Positions 15,142 to 23,858 of a DNA stretch of 36,081 nucleotides are shown piece by piece (the first letter of the stretch is position 1; each line of letters starts with the position of its first letter). The notes under the pieces are model-generated. The model did no database searches and had not been told where the DNA came from. It saw only the letters and a program-made list of their open reading frames with translations. The position numbers and the translations under genes were made by a program. This DNA comes from an uncultured Muribaculaceae bacterium (GTDB lineage Bacteria; Bacteroidota; Bacteroidia; Bacteroidales; Muribaculaceae). The stretch lies in assembly GCA_910587915.1 (NCBI GenBank), contig CAJUOB010000001.1:95170-131250 (forward strand), given 5' to 3'.

Positions 15142-16803
15142 ATGCAATGGATTTACGACATATTTATGACACACTCGGCTCTCCAGGCCGTGATTATCAT
15201 ATCCGTGATTATAGCCGTGGGGCTGGCCTTTGGCAAGATCCGGGTATGGGGCATCTCACTGGGAGTTACCTTTGTGTTCTTCGCCGGTATTCTCGCAGGC
15301 CATCTGGGCCTGTCGATAGATCCAACCATACTGCACTACACCGAGAACCTCGGACTTGTGCTCTTTGTGTATGAGCTTGGACTCAAAGTCGGCCCCGGAT
15401 TCTTCAGTTCATTCCGCAAAGGCGGCCTTCAGCTCAATCTGCTCGGCCTTGGCGTGCTGCTGATCGGCACGGCAATGGCTGTAATATTCAGTCTGTGCCT
15501 CGGAGTACCCATAGGCGATGCCACCGGCATACTCTGTGGCGCCACCACCAACACACCGGCACTCGGTGCCGCCCAGCAGGCTCTCGAACAACTCGGACTC
15601 TCGGCCAACGGAGCAGCCCTGAGCTGTGCCGTAACTTATCCGCTTGGTGTTGTCGGGGTCATACTCGGCATTATTGTGCTACGCAAGCTCCTGATAAAGC
15701 CAGGCACCCCGCTCTCGGCTCCCACAGAAGAACCCGACGGAACATTCATCGCCGAATTCAAGGTGTGCAACCCTGCCATCTACGACATGACCGTACGCCA
15801 GGTGTCGCAGATCACCAAGACGCCGTTCGTCATATCGCGTCTGTGGCGCAACGAGGCCACAAGCCTGCCCGATTCCGACACCGTGCTGAAGAAAGACGAC
15901 CACCTTCTGGTAATCACCACTCCCGCCGACTGCCCCAAACTGAAAGTACTCTTCGGCAAGCAGGAAGCCCGCGACTGGAACAAGAAAGATATCGACTGGA
16001 ATTCGCTCGACAACCAGCTGATATCGCGCCGCATCATAGTGAGCCGTCCGTCCATCAACGGCAAGAAGCTGGGATCGTTGCGTCTGCGCAATCAGTATCA
16101 CATCAACATAAGCCGTATAGGCCGCAGCGGCCTCAATCTGCTTGCCACTCCCGACCTTGTGCTGCAGCTCGGCGACGTGCTGACAGTGGTAGGCAGCGCC
16201 GCCGACATCGAGAAGGTGGAACGCATACTCGGCAATACCGAAGTGAAACTCAAGGAACCGAACCTGGCGGCAATCTTCGTGGGTATAGTACTGGGACTCA
16301 TCGTCGGCTCTATACCCATAGCCGTGCCGGGCATCTCCACGCCAATCAAGCTTGGTCTGGCCGGCGGTCCTATCATCATCGGCATACTCATAGGGCGCTT
16401 CGGTCCACGGTTCAGACTGGTCACCTACACCACACGCAGCGCCAACCTCATGCTCCGCGGCATCGGTCTGTCGCTGTACCTTGCGTGCCTCGGTCTTGAA
16501 GCCGGCGGCTCGTTCCTCGACACCATAATGCGCTCCGAAGGCCTTCTGTGGATAGGACTGGGCTTCCTCATCACAGTGATACCGGTGCTTATTGTCGGCG
16601 CAATCTCCATGAAAGTGTGCAAGGTCGACTTCGGACTCACATGCGGCATGCTGTGCGGAAGCATGGCCAACCCCATGGCGCTCAATTATGCCAACGACAT
16701 CGTGCCCGGCGACTATGCAACCGTGAGCTACGCCACTGTGTACCCTCTGTCGATGTTCTGCCGCGTGATAGTGGCCCAGCTCATCATCTTAGGCTTCGTG
16801 TAG
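15142..16803 (+). CDS. AspT/YidE-type transporter with RCK_C (TrkA-C) domains
   Basis: 553 aa integral membrane protein of the aspartate:alanine exchanger family, related to E. coli YidE and YbjL. The N-terminal membrane half is about 1-190, with VGPGFFSSFRKGGLQLNLLG and GATTNTPALGAAQQAL. Two cytoplasmic RCK_C domains (about 200-370) follow, then a second membrane half (about 375-553, with GLSLYLACLGLEAGGSFLD and GMLCGSMANPMALNYAND). The family is named from the Tetragenococcus Asp/Ala antiporter, but the substrates of most members are unknown. The start MQWIYDIF gives a normal N-terminus. A later ATG at 15166 is possible given the close promoter-like box. The secreted hydrolase gene starts two bases after its stop. 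Confidence 0.9.
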   Translation: MQWIYDIFMTHSALQAVIIISVIIAVGLAFGKIRVWGISLGVTFVFFAGILAGHLGLSIDPTILHYTENLGLVLFVYELGLKVGPGFFSSFRKGGLQLNLLGLGVLLIGTAMAVIFSLCLGVPIGDATGILCGATTNTPALGAAQQALEQLGLSANGAALSCAVTYPLGVVGVILGIIVLRKLLIKPGTPLSAPTEEPDGTFIAEFKVCNPAIYDMTVRQVSQITKTPFVISRLWRNEATSLPDSDTVLKKDDHLLVITTPADCPKLKVLFGKQEARDWNKKDIDWNSLDNQLISRRIIVSRPSINGKKLGSLRLRNQYHINISRIGRSGLNLLATPDLVLQLGDVLTVVGSAADIEKVERILGNTEVKLKEPNLAAIFVGIVLGLIVGSIPIAVPGISTPIKLGLAGGPIIIGILIGRFGPRFRLVTYTTRSANLMLRGIGLSLYLACLGLEAGGSFLDTIMRSEGLLWIGLGFLITVIPVLIVGAISMKVCKVDFGLTCGMLCGSMANPMALNYANDIVPGDYATVSYATVYPLSMFCRVIVAQLIILGFV

Positions 16804-16805
16804 AT

Positions 16806-17849
16806 ATGCGTACGAAGCTGCTTCTCTTTGCTCTTCTAACGGCACTATCGATAGCCGCGGAGACTCAACTCACTGTGCTGCAACTCAATCTGTGGGTACA
16901 GGGCGACAATGTGCCCGGCGGCAAGGATGCGATAGCGGAAATTATCGATAGCATGGACCCCGACGTGGTATTACTCTGCGAAACCGGAGGAAAGGCGTCT
17001 TTCCCGGACTTTCTTCTGCAGGATCTCGCTCACAAAGGAAAGACATACTACGCCGACACCCTCGGTCAGAGCATGGGAATATTGTCGAAAATAAAGCCCG
17101 ATACAATGAGCGCCTGCTTCACCATCGACGACAGACACCGCCCCAATCCCGTGTGCAAATTCACCCTAAGCATTGGCAAGCAGAAGTTAGCGCTATACTC
17201 CGTGCACCTCGACTGGACGCACTACGAATGCTACATGCCACGTGACTACAGCGGCACTACATGGGAGAAACTTTCGACACCCGTATGCGACGCAGACTCG
17301 GTACTGGCAGCCAACAGGCAGTCGCTCCGCGATGAAGCCATAAGTCTTCTCATAGCGGATGCCGACGCCGAGCGGCGCAATGGCGCGCTTGTGATCCTCG
17401 GCGGGGATTTCAACGAGCCGTCACACCTCGATTGGCAGGACGACACCAAGGACCTGCGCGACCATAATGGCCTGGTGATCGACTGGGATTGCTCGGTAAT
17501 GCTACAGCAGGCGGGGTATCGCGACAGCTATCGCGAGAAGTATCCCGACGCGGTATTATATCCCGGATTCACATTCCCGGCCGGTAACCGACATGCAGAG
17601 CTGCAGAAACTGGTGTGGCTGCCCGATAAGGACGAGCGCGACCGCATAGACTTCATCTACTATTCTCCCGGGCCTAAGATAGAACTGAGAGATGTAGTGA
17701 TGGTCGGACCGGCCGAAGATATAGTGGAAGGCAGAATCACCGTCGCCGAAAGCGGGGATTCGGTCGTTACACCTCACTGCATATGGCCCAGCGACCACAG
17801 AGGCACATTCTGTACCTTCGTTCTATCGGATGACGATATCAGAAAATAG
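16806..17849 (+). CDS. Secreted endonuclease/exonuclease/phosphatase (EEP) family protein
   Basis: 347 aa with an N-terminal signal peptide (about 1-18, KLLLFALLTALSIAA), so it probably acts in the periplasm or outside. Core motifs of the metal-dependent EEP fold are present: QLNLWVQG (Asn28), LLCETGG (Glu59), YSVHLDW, GGDFNEPSHLDW, DRIDFIYY and the terminal SDHRGTF. The catalytic Glu, Asp-Asn and Asp-His residues are therefore intact. Members hydrolyse DNA, phosphoinositides, sphingomyelin or other phosphodiesters, and the substrate here is not determined. Start ATG 16806 lies two bases after the transporter stop. Upstream in-frame sequence back to 16548 is the transporter gene in another frame. 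The 3' end overlaps convergent glsA by 11 bases. Confidence 0.87.
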   Translation: MRTKLLLFALLTALSIAAETQLTVLQLNLWVQGDNVPGGKDAIAEIIDSMDPDVVLLCETGGKASFPDFLLQDLAHKGKTYYADTLGQSMGILSKIKPDTMSACFTIDDRHRPNPVCKFTLSIGKQKLALYSVHLDWTHYECYMPRDYSGTTWEKLSTPVCDADSVLAANRQSLRDEAISLLIADADAERRNGALVILGGDFNEPSHLDWQDDTKDLRDHNGLVIDWDCSVMLQQAGYRDSYREKYPDAVLYPGFTFPAGNRHAELQKLVWLPDKDERDRIDFIYYSPGPKIELRDVVMVGPAEDIVEGRITVAESGDSVVTPHCIWPSDHRGTFCTFVLSDDDIRK

Positions 17850-18753
17850 ACTCGCGTGTGTAGGTGGTAAGCAGCTCGAGCGCCTTCATACCCATCACTG
17901 AATTTCCCTTTTCGTTGAGACGCGGGCTCCATGTAGCCACAGCGTAGCGCCCGGGATATACAGCGCCGATACCCCCTCCGACACCGCTTTTGCCAGGCAA
18001 GCCCACAAGGTAGGAGTACTCACCGGCATCGTTGTAGAATCCGCATGTCTGCATGACCGCATTTATACGCTTCACTTGCGATGGCGTGAGGTTTACACCA
18101 TCGAAACTGAATGTCGACCGACGGTCGGCAAATGGCAGGAACGCACGTGCGAGCTGGCGGCAGCTCATTTCTACCGAGCACTGCAGGAAATAGAAGCGGA
18201 GGACATCCTCGATATCATTCCGCAGATTGCCGTAGTACTTCAACATATTGGCAATAGCGGCATTGATGTAGCCTTTCTCGCGCTCCGAGGCTGCCACGGT
18301 CCTATTGTAGATTATACTGCTGTCGCCGGCAATGTGGCGTACGAAGGCCAGGAAATCTGTCTCGGGATTCTCCAACTGCGACATAAGTATATCGGCCACC
18401 ACGATGGCTCCGGCATTAATGAAGGGATTGCGGGGTATGCCATGGTCGAGCTCGAGCTGTATAAGCGAATTGAAAGCAGCCCCCGAGGGCTCCTTACCGA
18501 CACGCTCCCAAAGGTTCTCGCCCATGATGGACAGAGCCATCGAGAGCGAAAAGACTTTCGACACACTCTGTATGGAAAAGCACTCGTCGATATCGCCCAA
18601 GCCGTAGAACTCGCCATCGGCTGTGGCTATGCATATGCCGAAACGGTCGGGGTCGACCTGCGCCAGGGCTGGAATGTAGTCGGCCTGTCGTCCGACATTG
18701 CGCAGGGGCTCTATTTCCGCCGCAATGTCGGCCAGAATTTTCTGATACTGCAT
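17839..18753 (-). CDS. glsA: Glutaminase A
   Basis: Hydrolyses L-glutamine to glutamate and ammonia in the cytoplasm. 304 aa, normal for the serine-dependent beta-lactamase-like glutaminase family. The catalytic SxxK motif is Ser63-Val-Ser-Lys66 in FSIQSVSKVFSL. Other family landmarks are ADYIPALAQVDPDRFGI near the N-terminus, NPFINAGAIV and GKSGVGGGIGAVYPG. The start aligns well with the usual N-terminus. Only five bases separate the start codon from the T tract of the hairpin ending the upstream TPR gene. No space is left for a separate promoter there, so expression may depend on read-through. The stop end overlaps the convergent EEP gene. Confidence 0.95.
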   Translation of the reverse strand: MQYQKILADIAAEIEPLRNVGRQADYIPALAQVDPDRFGICIATADGEFYGLGDIDECFSIQSVSKVFSLSMALSIMGENLWERVGKEPSGAAFNSLIQLELDHGIPRNPFINAGAIVVADILMSQLENPETDFLAFVRHIAGDSSIIYNRTVAASEREKGYINAAIANMLKYYGNLRNDIEDVLRFYFLQCSVEMSCRQLARAFLPFADRRSTFSFDGVNLTPSQVKRINAVMQTCGFYNDAGEYSYLVGLPGKSGVGGGIGAVYPGRYAVATWSPRLNEKGNSVMGMKALELLTTYTRESIF

Positions 18754-18758
18754 GGTTC

Positions 18759-18790
18759 AAAAAAAAGGGCGCCACACATAGGAGGCACCC
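18759..18790 (-). terminator. Terminator between the TPR gene and glsA
   Basis: On the minus strand, GGGTGCC (18790-18784) pairs with GGCGCCC (18773-18767), with one G-T pair and a 10-base loop. Eight T follow (18766-18759). It lies between the TPR stop at 18812 and the glsA start at 18753 on the same strand. It may be a partial terminator or attenuator. Confidence 0.75.
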
Positions 18791-18811
18791 TTCATATCGT
18801 TTTAGAATTGA

Positions 18812-19456
18812 TTACTTCTGCGAAGCAAGAGCGCGCTCGTAATACTTCTTTATGTCTACACGTGTAGTTGCCACGTAGGTGGGATAGTCGTCGAGGATAG
18901 TCTTATAGGCTTCGGCCTCGTCGGCATACTTCTCCTGCGCACGGTAGATGTTAGCTTCCTTGATTAGGATGAAAGGCACGATCTCGGGGTTCTTATCGGC
19001 CTTGGAGATAGCCTTGGCATAGCATTTGAGAGCCTGATCGTACTGGTCGAGGTTCACATGGCAATCGCCCTGGAGAGTGTAAACACCGGCAGCAGCAACT
19101 TCGTCGTCGAGCGATGCATCGTCGAGATATTTGAGAGCTTCCTCATATTTGCCTGCGCGGTAGAGACGGATACCCATCTCGGCCTTTGCGCGGTTGCCGC
19201 TCTTGTAGCCGGCCTTGGCAGCATCGGCATAGAGATTGAGAGCAATCGAATCGTTCTGTGCCGCATCGGCGCGTGCAATGAGTTCGTCGGCCTTACGGCT
19301 GCCCGACTGGGCTACCAGGAGCCATACCAGAATAGCTGCTATCACAACCACGAGAGCCACAGAAAGACCCACAATGGTTTTCTTATTGGCACGTGCTTTT
19401 GCCACGATGTCTTCGGCCTGGTCGAGCTGCTCGGTGGCGGGAGTCTTCTTTTCCAT
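18812..19456 (-). CDS. TPR-repeat membrane protein
   Basis: 214 aa. A charged N-terminus (1-26) is followed by one membrane segment (about 28-50, IVGLSVALVVVIAAILVWLL). The remainder is helical repeats typical of tetratricopeptide proteins, including LYRAGKYEEALKYLDDA, DCHVNLDQYDQALKCYAKAI and ANIYRAQEKYADEAEAYKTI. The overall plan resembles YfgM-type proteins, which assist envelope protein handling at the Sec translocon. That link is by architecture only. It has its own -7 box about 80 bases upstream and a strong hairpin after the stop. Confidence 0.88.
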   Translation of the reverse strand: MEKKTPATEQLDQAEDIVAKARANKKTIVGLSVALVVVIAAILVWLLVAQSGSRKADELIARADAAQNDSIALNLYADAAKAGYKSGNRAKAEMGIRLYRAGKYEEALKYLDDASLDDEVAAAGVYTLQGDCHVNLDQYDQALKCYAKAISKADKNPEIVPFILIKEANIYRAQEKYADEAEAYKTILDDYPTYVATTRVDIKKYYERALASQK

Positions 19457-19536
19457 TGATATTGTTTGGTTTCGTTTTTTACTACAAATTTGTTGATGCC
19501 GCGAGGCACCGGCGGCGATACACCGCTTTCAGCTTG

Positions 19537-19544
19537 CAAAAATA
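19537..19544 (-). promoter_or_regulatory. -7 promoter box for the TPR gene
   Basis: Read on the minus strand, TATTTTTG matches TAnnTTTG and lies about 80 bases upstream of the TPR start. A TTTG 12 bases further upstream is closer than the usual 19-21, as also seen before lysS. The rest of 19457-19629 holds no gene. Confidence 0.5.
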
Positions 19545-19629
19545 CGGTTTCTCCGCCAAATATAAAAATTTTGCACAGTCTTTTTAGGCAGCTTTTTAGA
19601 GAGAGTGTATTCAGGAGCGATGCACATGG

Positions 19630-21915
19630 TTAGTCGAAGAGGGCTTTGCGGAGTTTATTATACAGGAAAGATATGCCGAGCAGAAGTATTCCCAGGATTA
19701 TAAATACAATAATACGTCCGACCGACGACAAAGTCCATAGATCGTAGGCCACGAGCTTGACAAGCACTACACCAAAGAAAGCGAGCCCGGTGATACGCAA
19801 TGCTTTATCGTGCTTCCGCATACCGATCCAGACTGTCACTGCACCGCAAACCGACAAGAGTACCGAGACGGCAGCGCTGTTGAGCTTGGCCAGATTGCAA
19901 AGCATGAGTATATTGAAAGTAGCGGCTATCGCCACCACGGCAGCCGAGGCGGTAAAAAGAACTATAAAAAGCCATCGCGACAGCGGGCCGAACCATGCGG
20001 TCCGGAAGCATCTACGGCCTTGAAAATACATTGTAGCGCAATAGAGAGCAAATGCGACCCACAACAATACATCGGGCACTGCTCCGGCTTCGGTGTCCGG
20101 ACGACAACCGAACACTATGGCAAGCGCCGAGACTGTCGGGAAGAGCCATCCGGCATTGCCACCGCGCCGCGTAGCGAGCGAGAGCACAAACGCCGCCGCC
20201 ATATAAGCGGCCACAGCGGCACGTGCGGCACACAAACTGTCGGCACCGGCCACGCAGTATATGCCATACACTGCAGAGAGAATACCGGACCACAGGAAGA
20301 TAGTATAGACGGTGGTGTGATGGGCGCTATAGGCGCGCGGATGGAACGCCAGTGTAGCGGCCGCTCCAATTATGGCTGCTCCCGAGAGGAAGTATGCAAA
20401 GAACTCTCCTACGGGCGTAGGCGTGTGGAATCCGTCATCGCCAAGCAGGACAAGGTCTATGAAAAGAGCACAGAGAGCAAGTATGAGCAGCACCTTGAAC
20501 ACCATTCTTCCATTGCGGCAATAGAGCATATTCATGGCGAAGGCATAGAAGGCAATAGCTACCACCGTGATGCTATGCGCACCGAATTCGACCGGAAAGA
20601 ACAAACAGCTGCTCACGACAGTCAGAAGTATGACTATATCCTTGGGCAAGGAATCGGCTGCACGCATGAAGTACCGGAAAAACACGATACCGTTGACTGC
20701 GGCAGCGAGCACCGGCACCAATCCGTCGAGTACCGGCGGCAACAGCATGTGGCCCATCAACTTCAGCCCCACGATGATGAATGTCACATTGTTGATAAAC
20801 ATGGCACTTACAACAGCCGCAGAGTGCCACTGCCCGGGATTAAGCCCAAGTATACGCGTGAGAGGAAGCGAATAGATGATGAAAATAAATACTGTGGCAA
20901 TGAATACAACCCATACCGGACCTTCGGCAGGCAGAGAGAAAGCCACTATAAGAGCCACAATCCAACTGAGCAGACAGCCGGCAAGCGGAAGTTCGAACCA
21001 GGCCGGACGCTTCCATGACACCACAAGCACCCCGGCACTCAGAATGGCAACATAGCCCGAAAGCGTGGCCGGGCTACCATCGGGACCCGCGGAGAGGAAA
21101 GGCGCGGCAAAAGCGGCCACAAGCCCCACAGAAGCGAGTTCACGACGGTCGTACCACAAGGCAACAACAATCTGCATCACCGTGAGCAGCAAGAGGATGG
21201 CAAAGGCCAATCCCGGCGAGAACAGCCCATAGAAATTATACGCCACAGCTATTGTGACGAAGCATACAGCGAAGCCACCACCTGCCAAAACAGCAGAAAA
21301 CGACTTATATTTTGATCTGAGGAAATAGGATATGCCCCAAAGCACACCGCCGGCCACCATGCCAAGCACCGTGCGGGCAATTTCGCCTATCCAATCGTTG
21401 TCGATGGCATATTTCACGAAAAAGCCGATGCCGAGAACGAGCACCGCGATGCCAATCTTGCTGAATAGATTCACACCGATAAAACGCTCCATCCTGTCCT
21501 CGGATGCGCTATCGATGGTTTCGACAACACGCTCGGGCTCAGGCTGCGCCCCGGTAAATATCTCCTCGACAGGAGGGGGCACAGAAGACGGACGTGTCGC
21601 ATCAAGTTCCGGCACCGGACACGGCGGCATGTCAGAAGGTTCAGAAGCAGGTCCTTTAACTATTTCCGGCTCGAGAACCGGCTGTGGCGCAGACTCGGGC
21701 TTTGTCGCGGACGCTTTTTCCACTGCAGAATCCACCGGAACGGTACGGCCTACAGAGAGTATGCGCTCTATCTTGCGCTCGAGATACACCATCTTCAGAT
21801 TAAGATCGGTAACAGTATCGTTGAGGTCGCGAATATTACGGAGCGTCTTTTCGGCCTGGAATATACGCACTACCACATAGACCAGCACTATGAGTAAAAA
21901 ATAAAAAAATTCCAT
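19630..21915 (-). CDS. DUF2339 family polytopic membrane protein
   Basis: 761 aa. One N-terminal membrane segment (about 1-17) is followed by a coiled coil (20-55, LNDTVTDLNLKMVYLERKIE). A Pro/Glu/Ser-rich linker (about 60-150) follows, then some twenty or more hydrophobic segments to the end. The first membrane block, with NLFSKIGIAVLVLGIGFFVKYAID and the following WIGEIARTVLG, is the signature of DUF2339. The function of the family is unknown. It lies 48 bases after the GT4 gene on the same strand and may belong to that transcript. A link to envelope polysaccharide is only suggested by the neighbour. Confidence 0.88.
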   Translation of the reverse strand: MEFFYFLLIVLVYVVVRIFQAEKTLRNIRDLNDTVTDLNLKMVYLERKIERILSVGRTVPVDSAVEKASATKPESAPQPVLEPEIVKGPASEPSDMPPCPVPELDATRPSSVPPPVEEIFTGAQPEPERVVETIDSASEDRMERFIGVNLFSKIGIAVLVLGIGFFVKYAIDNDWIGEIARTVLGMVAGGVLWGISYFLRSKYKSFSAVLAGGGFAVCFVTIAVAYNFYGLFSPGLAFAILLLLTVMQIVVALWYDRRELASVGLVAAFAAPFLSAGPDGSPATLSGYVAILSAGVLVVSWKRPAWFELPLAGCLLSWIVALIVAFSLPAEGPVWVVFIATVFIFIIYSLPLTRILGLNPGQWHSAAVVSAMFINNVTFIIVGLKLMGHMLLPPVLDGLVPVLAAAVNGIVFFRYFMRAADSLPKDIVILLTVVSSCLFFPVEFGAHSITVVAIAFYAFAMNMLYCRNGRMVFKVLLILALCALFIDLVLLGDDGFHTPTPVGEFFAYFLSGAAIIGAAATLAFHPRAYSAHHTTVYTIFLWSGILSAVYGIYCVAGADSLCAARAAVAAYMAAAFVLSLATRRGGNAGWLFPTVSALAIVFGCRPDTEAGAVPDVLLWVAFALYCATMYFQGRRCFRTAWFGPLSRWLFIVLFTASAAVVAIAATFNILMLCNLAKLNSAAVSVLLSVCGAVTVWIGMRKHDKALRITGLAFFGVVLVKLVAYDLWTLSSVGRIIVFIILGILLLGISFLYNKLRKALFD

Positions 21916-21963
21916 ATCGCTACACTGAAGGTAAGAGAAGTAAGGAGAAGGGAGTGGCCTGTG

Positions 21964-23028
21964 TCAGACCAAGGAAGAGTACAGTGCGTCGAGACGCGCA
22001 AGAACGGGAGCGGGAAGGAATGCAGCGATGTGCTCGCGTGCGGCAGCACCGTGCTCACTTATTTTGCGTGGATTGTCGAGATAGAACTGGATTGCGTCGG
22101 TAAGTTGGTCGGGCTCGCCGGGATCGACCAGGAATCCGTTGACACCGTCGTCGACCACATCGGGCATAGCCCCAACAGATGTGGCGATGCATGCCATGCC
22201 GTAGATACCGGCTTCGAGAATTCCCACAGGCATGCCTTCACGATAGGATGGCAGAATGAGTACATCGGAGAGCCGCATGAGGCGGTCTTTCTCCTTCTCG
22301 TCGACCCAGCCCTCGAAAGTGACTATGCGGTCGAGTTTGAGTTCGTCGATAAGCGCTATCACCTGATCGGACTCTCCCGATCCGGCGATGGCGAGCTGAA
22401 GATAGCTCTGATATTTAGCAGCCAGAGGCTCGAGTGCACGAACGAGGTCGTAAACACCCTTTTGCTGTGTGAGTTTGCCCATGTAGAGCAGACGGAGAGG
22501 CTCCTCGGGACGTCGCTTGGCACGGTTCCGGACTATACGGACATCGGGCACAAGATTGGGGATGACCACCACACGACGGCATCCGAGGGTTTTGGAGAAG
22601 TAGGTAGCCCAGCTATCCGACAGGACAAGCACTGCAGAAGCCCGGCTGATTGCCCGGGCGTGCTTTTTATCGAGTGGAGCCAGGAAATCGGCAAAATCGT
22701 CGTTGTGGCAGTGGACAATAGTCCGGAATCCCAGTTTCTGCCCCCATCTCAGCGCGCGGGAAGCCCTGAAAAAGAAGGAATCGGAAGTGGCATGGACATG
22801 CAGCACATTGTATCCGGCCAAACGGCAGAAAGGCATTCTCAGCAGGGTGGACATCTCGATGAGGAAGCCGGCGATGCGTCCATTGCGACTGCTGAACGGA
22901 AGCATATGGAATCGGTCGGACACCCGGGCATACACCCTCATAAGCGCGCAAAGACCGCCCGACCCGTGAATATCGGGTCCGACGGTCAATACTTTATAGC
23001 TGGCCGGACGGCCGGCGTAATCAGCCAT
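21964..23028 (-). CDS. Glycosyltransferase family 4 protein
   Basis: 354 aa GT-B fold retaining glycosyltransferase. The N-terminal acceptor domain (about 10-165) has VGPDIHGSGGLCALMRVYAR. The C-terminal Glycos_transf_1 domain (about 175-340) has LLYMGKLTQQKGVYDLVRAL, the nucleotide-sugar signature SYREGMPVGILEAG with the E-x7-E pair Glu264 and Glu272, and GMACIATSVGAMPDVVDDG. It likely adds a sugar to a surface glycan such as O-antigen, capsule or a glycolipid. Neither donor nor acceptor can be deduced, and no polysaccharide cluster surrounds it. It begins 12 bases after the OmpH-like gene on the same strand. Confidence 0.9.
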   Translation of the reverse strand: MADYAGRPASYKVLTVGPDIHGSGGLCALMRVYARVSDRFHMLPFSSRNGRIAGFLIEMSTLLRMPFCRLAGYNVLHVHATSDSFFFRASRALRWGQKLGFRTIVHCHNDDFADFLAPLDKKHARAISRASAVLVLSDSWATYFSKTLGCRRVVVIPNLVPDVRIVRNRAKRRPEEPLRLLYMGKLTQQKGVYDLVRALEPLAAKYQSYLQLAIAGSGESDQVIALIDELKLDRIVTFEGWVDEKEKDRLMRLSDVLILPSYREGMPVGILEAGIYGMACIATSVGAMPDVVDDGVNGFLVDPGEPDQLTDAIQFYLDNPRKISEHGAAAREHIAAFLPAPVLARLDALYSSLV

Positions 23029-23040
23029 TATGGCTTACTG

Positions 23041-23628
23041 CTATTTTTTAGTGTAGCGGGAGTTGAGAATCTCGATGATGTCGGCAGTGACGTTGAGCGA
23101 GGGGTTGAAGTACACACCCGATTCGCGCATAAGGATTGCATCGTATCCCTTTGTGGCATTGTAGTCGTTGACTGCGCTCATGATGGAGTCCTGCAGACGA
23201 GCCTGAGCCTGAGCGATAGTATTCTGGATCTGGTTCTGCTGGTTAGAGAGCGAGCGTGCGGCATCGTTCTGCATCTTCTGCAGCTTTTCGACATCAGCCT
23301 GGAAAGAAGCTTCGGAGAGATATACGTTATTCTGACGCTTCTGCTCGATGTTGTTGCCGAAGTTCTGTATTTCCTGCTGCTTGGACTGCTCCTGGCGCTG
23401 GTAGTTGTTCATGAGTCGCTGACCTTCCTCGGCGATTTCGCGGGCAAGGCTGTAGGCGTTCATTATAGAGTCGGCATCGATATATGCGATTTTAACACCG
23501 GTGCATGCAGGGGAATCGGCGGGAGCGGCCACAGGAGCGGGAGCCTGTTCCTGCTTGGCGCAGGAAGCGGCAGCGGCCATGAGCGCGCAAGCCATCAGAG
23601 TCTTTACTGTAAGAGACAGTTTTTTCAT
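23041..23628 (-). CDS. OmpH/Skp-like protein with lipoprotein signal
   Basis: 195 aa from ATG 23628. The longer open frame back to 23943 is rejected because MKKLSLTVKTLMACALMAAA is a clean signal peptide. A lipobox AASC puts the acylated residue at Cys23. The mature part has a low-complexity Ala/Pro stretch, then KIAYIDADSIMNAYSLA, the typical OmpH opening strand. A long Gln-rich coiled coil follows (about 70-160), then YNATKGYDAILMRESGVYF and a short end. Skp chaperones carry unfolded outer membrane proteins through the periplasm. Classical Skp is soluble, whereas this version looks lipid anchored. It lies between the 53-aa membrane protein gene and GT4, all on the same strand. Confidence 0.88.
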   Translation of the reverse strand: MKKLSLTVKTLMACALMAAAASCAKQEQAPAPVAAPADSPACTGVKIAYIDADSIMNAYSLAREIAEEGQRLMNNYQRQEQSKQQEIQNFGNNIEQKRQNNVYLSEASFQADVEKLQKMQNDAARSLSNQQNQIQNTIAQAQARLQDSIMSAVNDYNATKGYDAILMRESGVYFNPSLNVTADIIEILNSRYTKK

Positions 23629-23672
23629 TATAACGTCTGTATAAATGTGATTTTGATATTTCAATATGATGG

Positions 23673-23834
23673 TTATTTGTCGTCGGAAGCACATCCGATG
23701 CCCTTTCGGCGCAGATGCGGCGATGCTCCCGCATGACCTGACGGGAAACGTGCGCCCTTGATGAACAGCACCTTTACACCGAGCAGGACAATGCAGACCA
23801 GCAGAATTATTATCGACAGCAGGACTGTTTTCAT
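23673..23834 (-). CDS. Small single-pass membrane protein
   Basis: 53 aa from ATG 23834, starting MKTVLLSIIILLVCIVLLG, a membrane segment over residues 3-22. The C-terminal part has FPSGHAGASPHLRRKGIGC. A similar pattern, Phe-Pro-x-x-His then Leu-Arg-x-Lys-Gly-Ile-x-Cys, is one I associate with small conserved Bacteroidales membrane proteins of unknown function. A frame extending 9 codons upstream is less likely. A -7 box lies about 25 bases before the start. Confidence 0.7.
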   Translation of the reverse strand: MKTVLLSIIILLVCIVLLGVKVLFIKGARFPSGHAGASPHLRRKGIGCASDDK

Positions 23835-23858
23835 GGTTCTGTAGGCTGATTGACCGTG

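Noticed and set aside
16548..16805. N-terminal extension of the EEP protein frame
   Set aside because: It overlaps the exchanger gene in another frame. A signal peptide begins cleanly at ATG 16806.
21961..23736. Plus-strand frame of 591 codons opposite GT4 and the OmpH-like gene
   Set aside because: Both minus-strand genes have clear family motifs, while the plus frame shows none and spans two genes.
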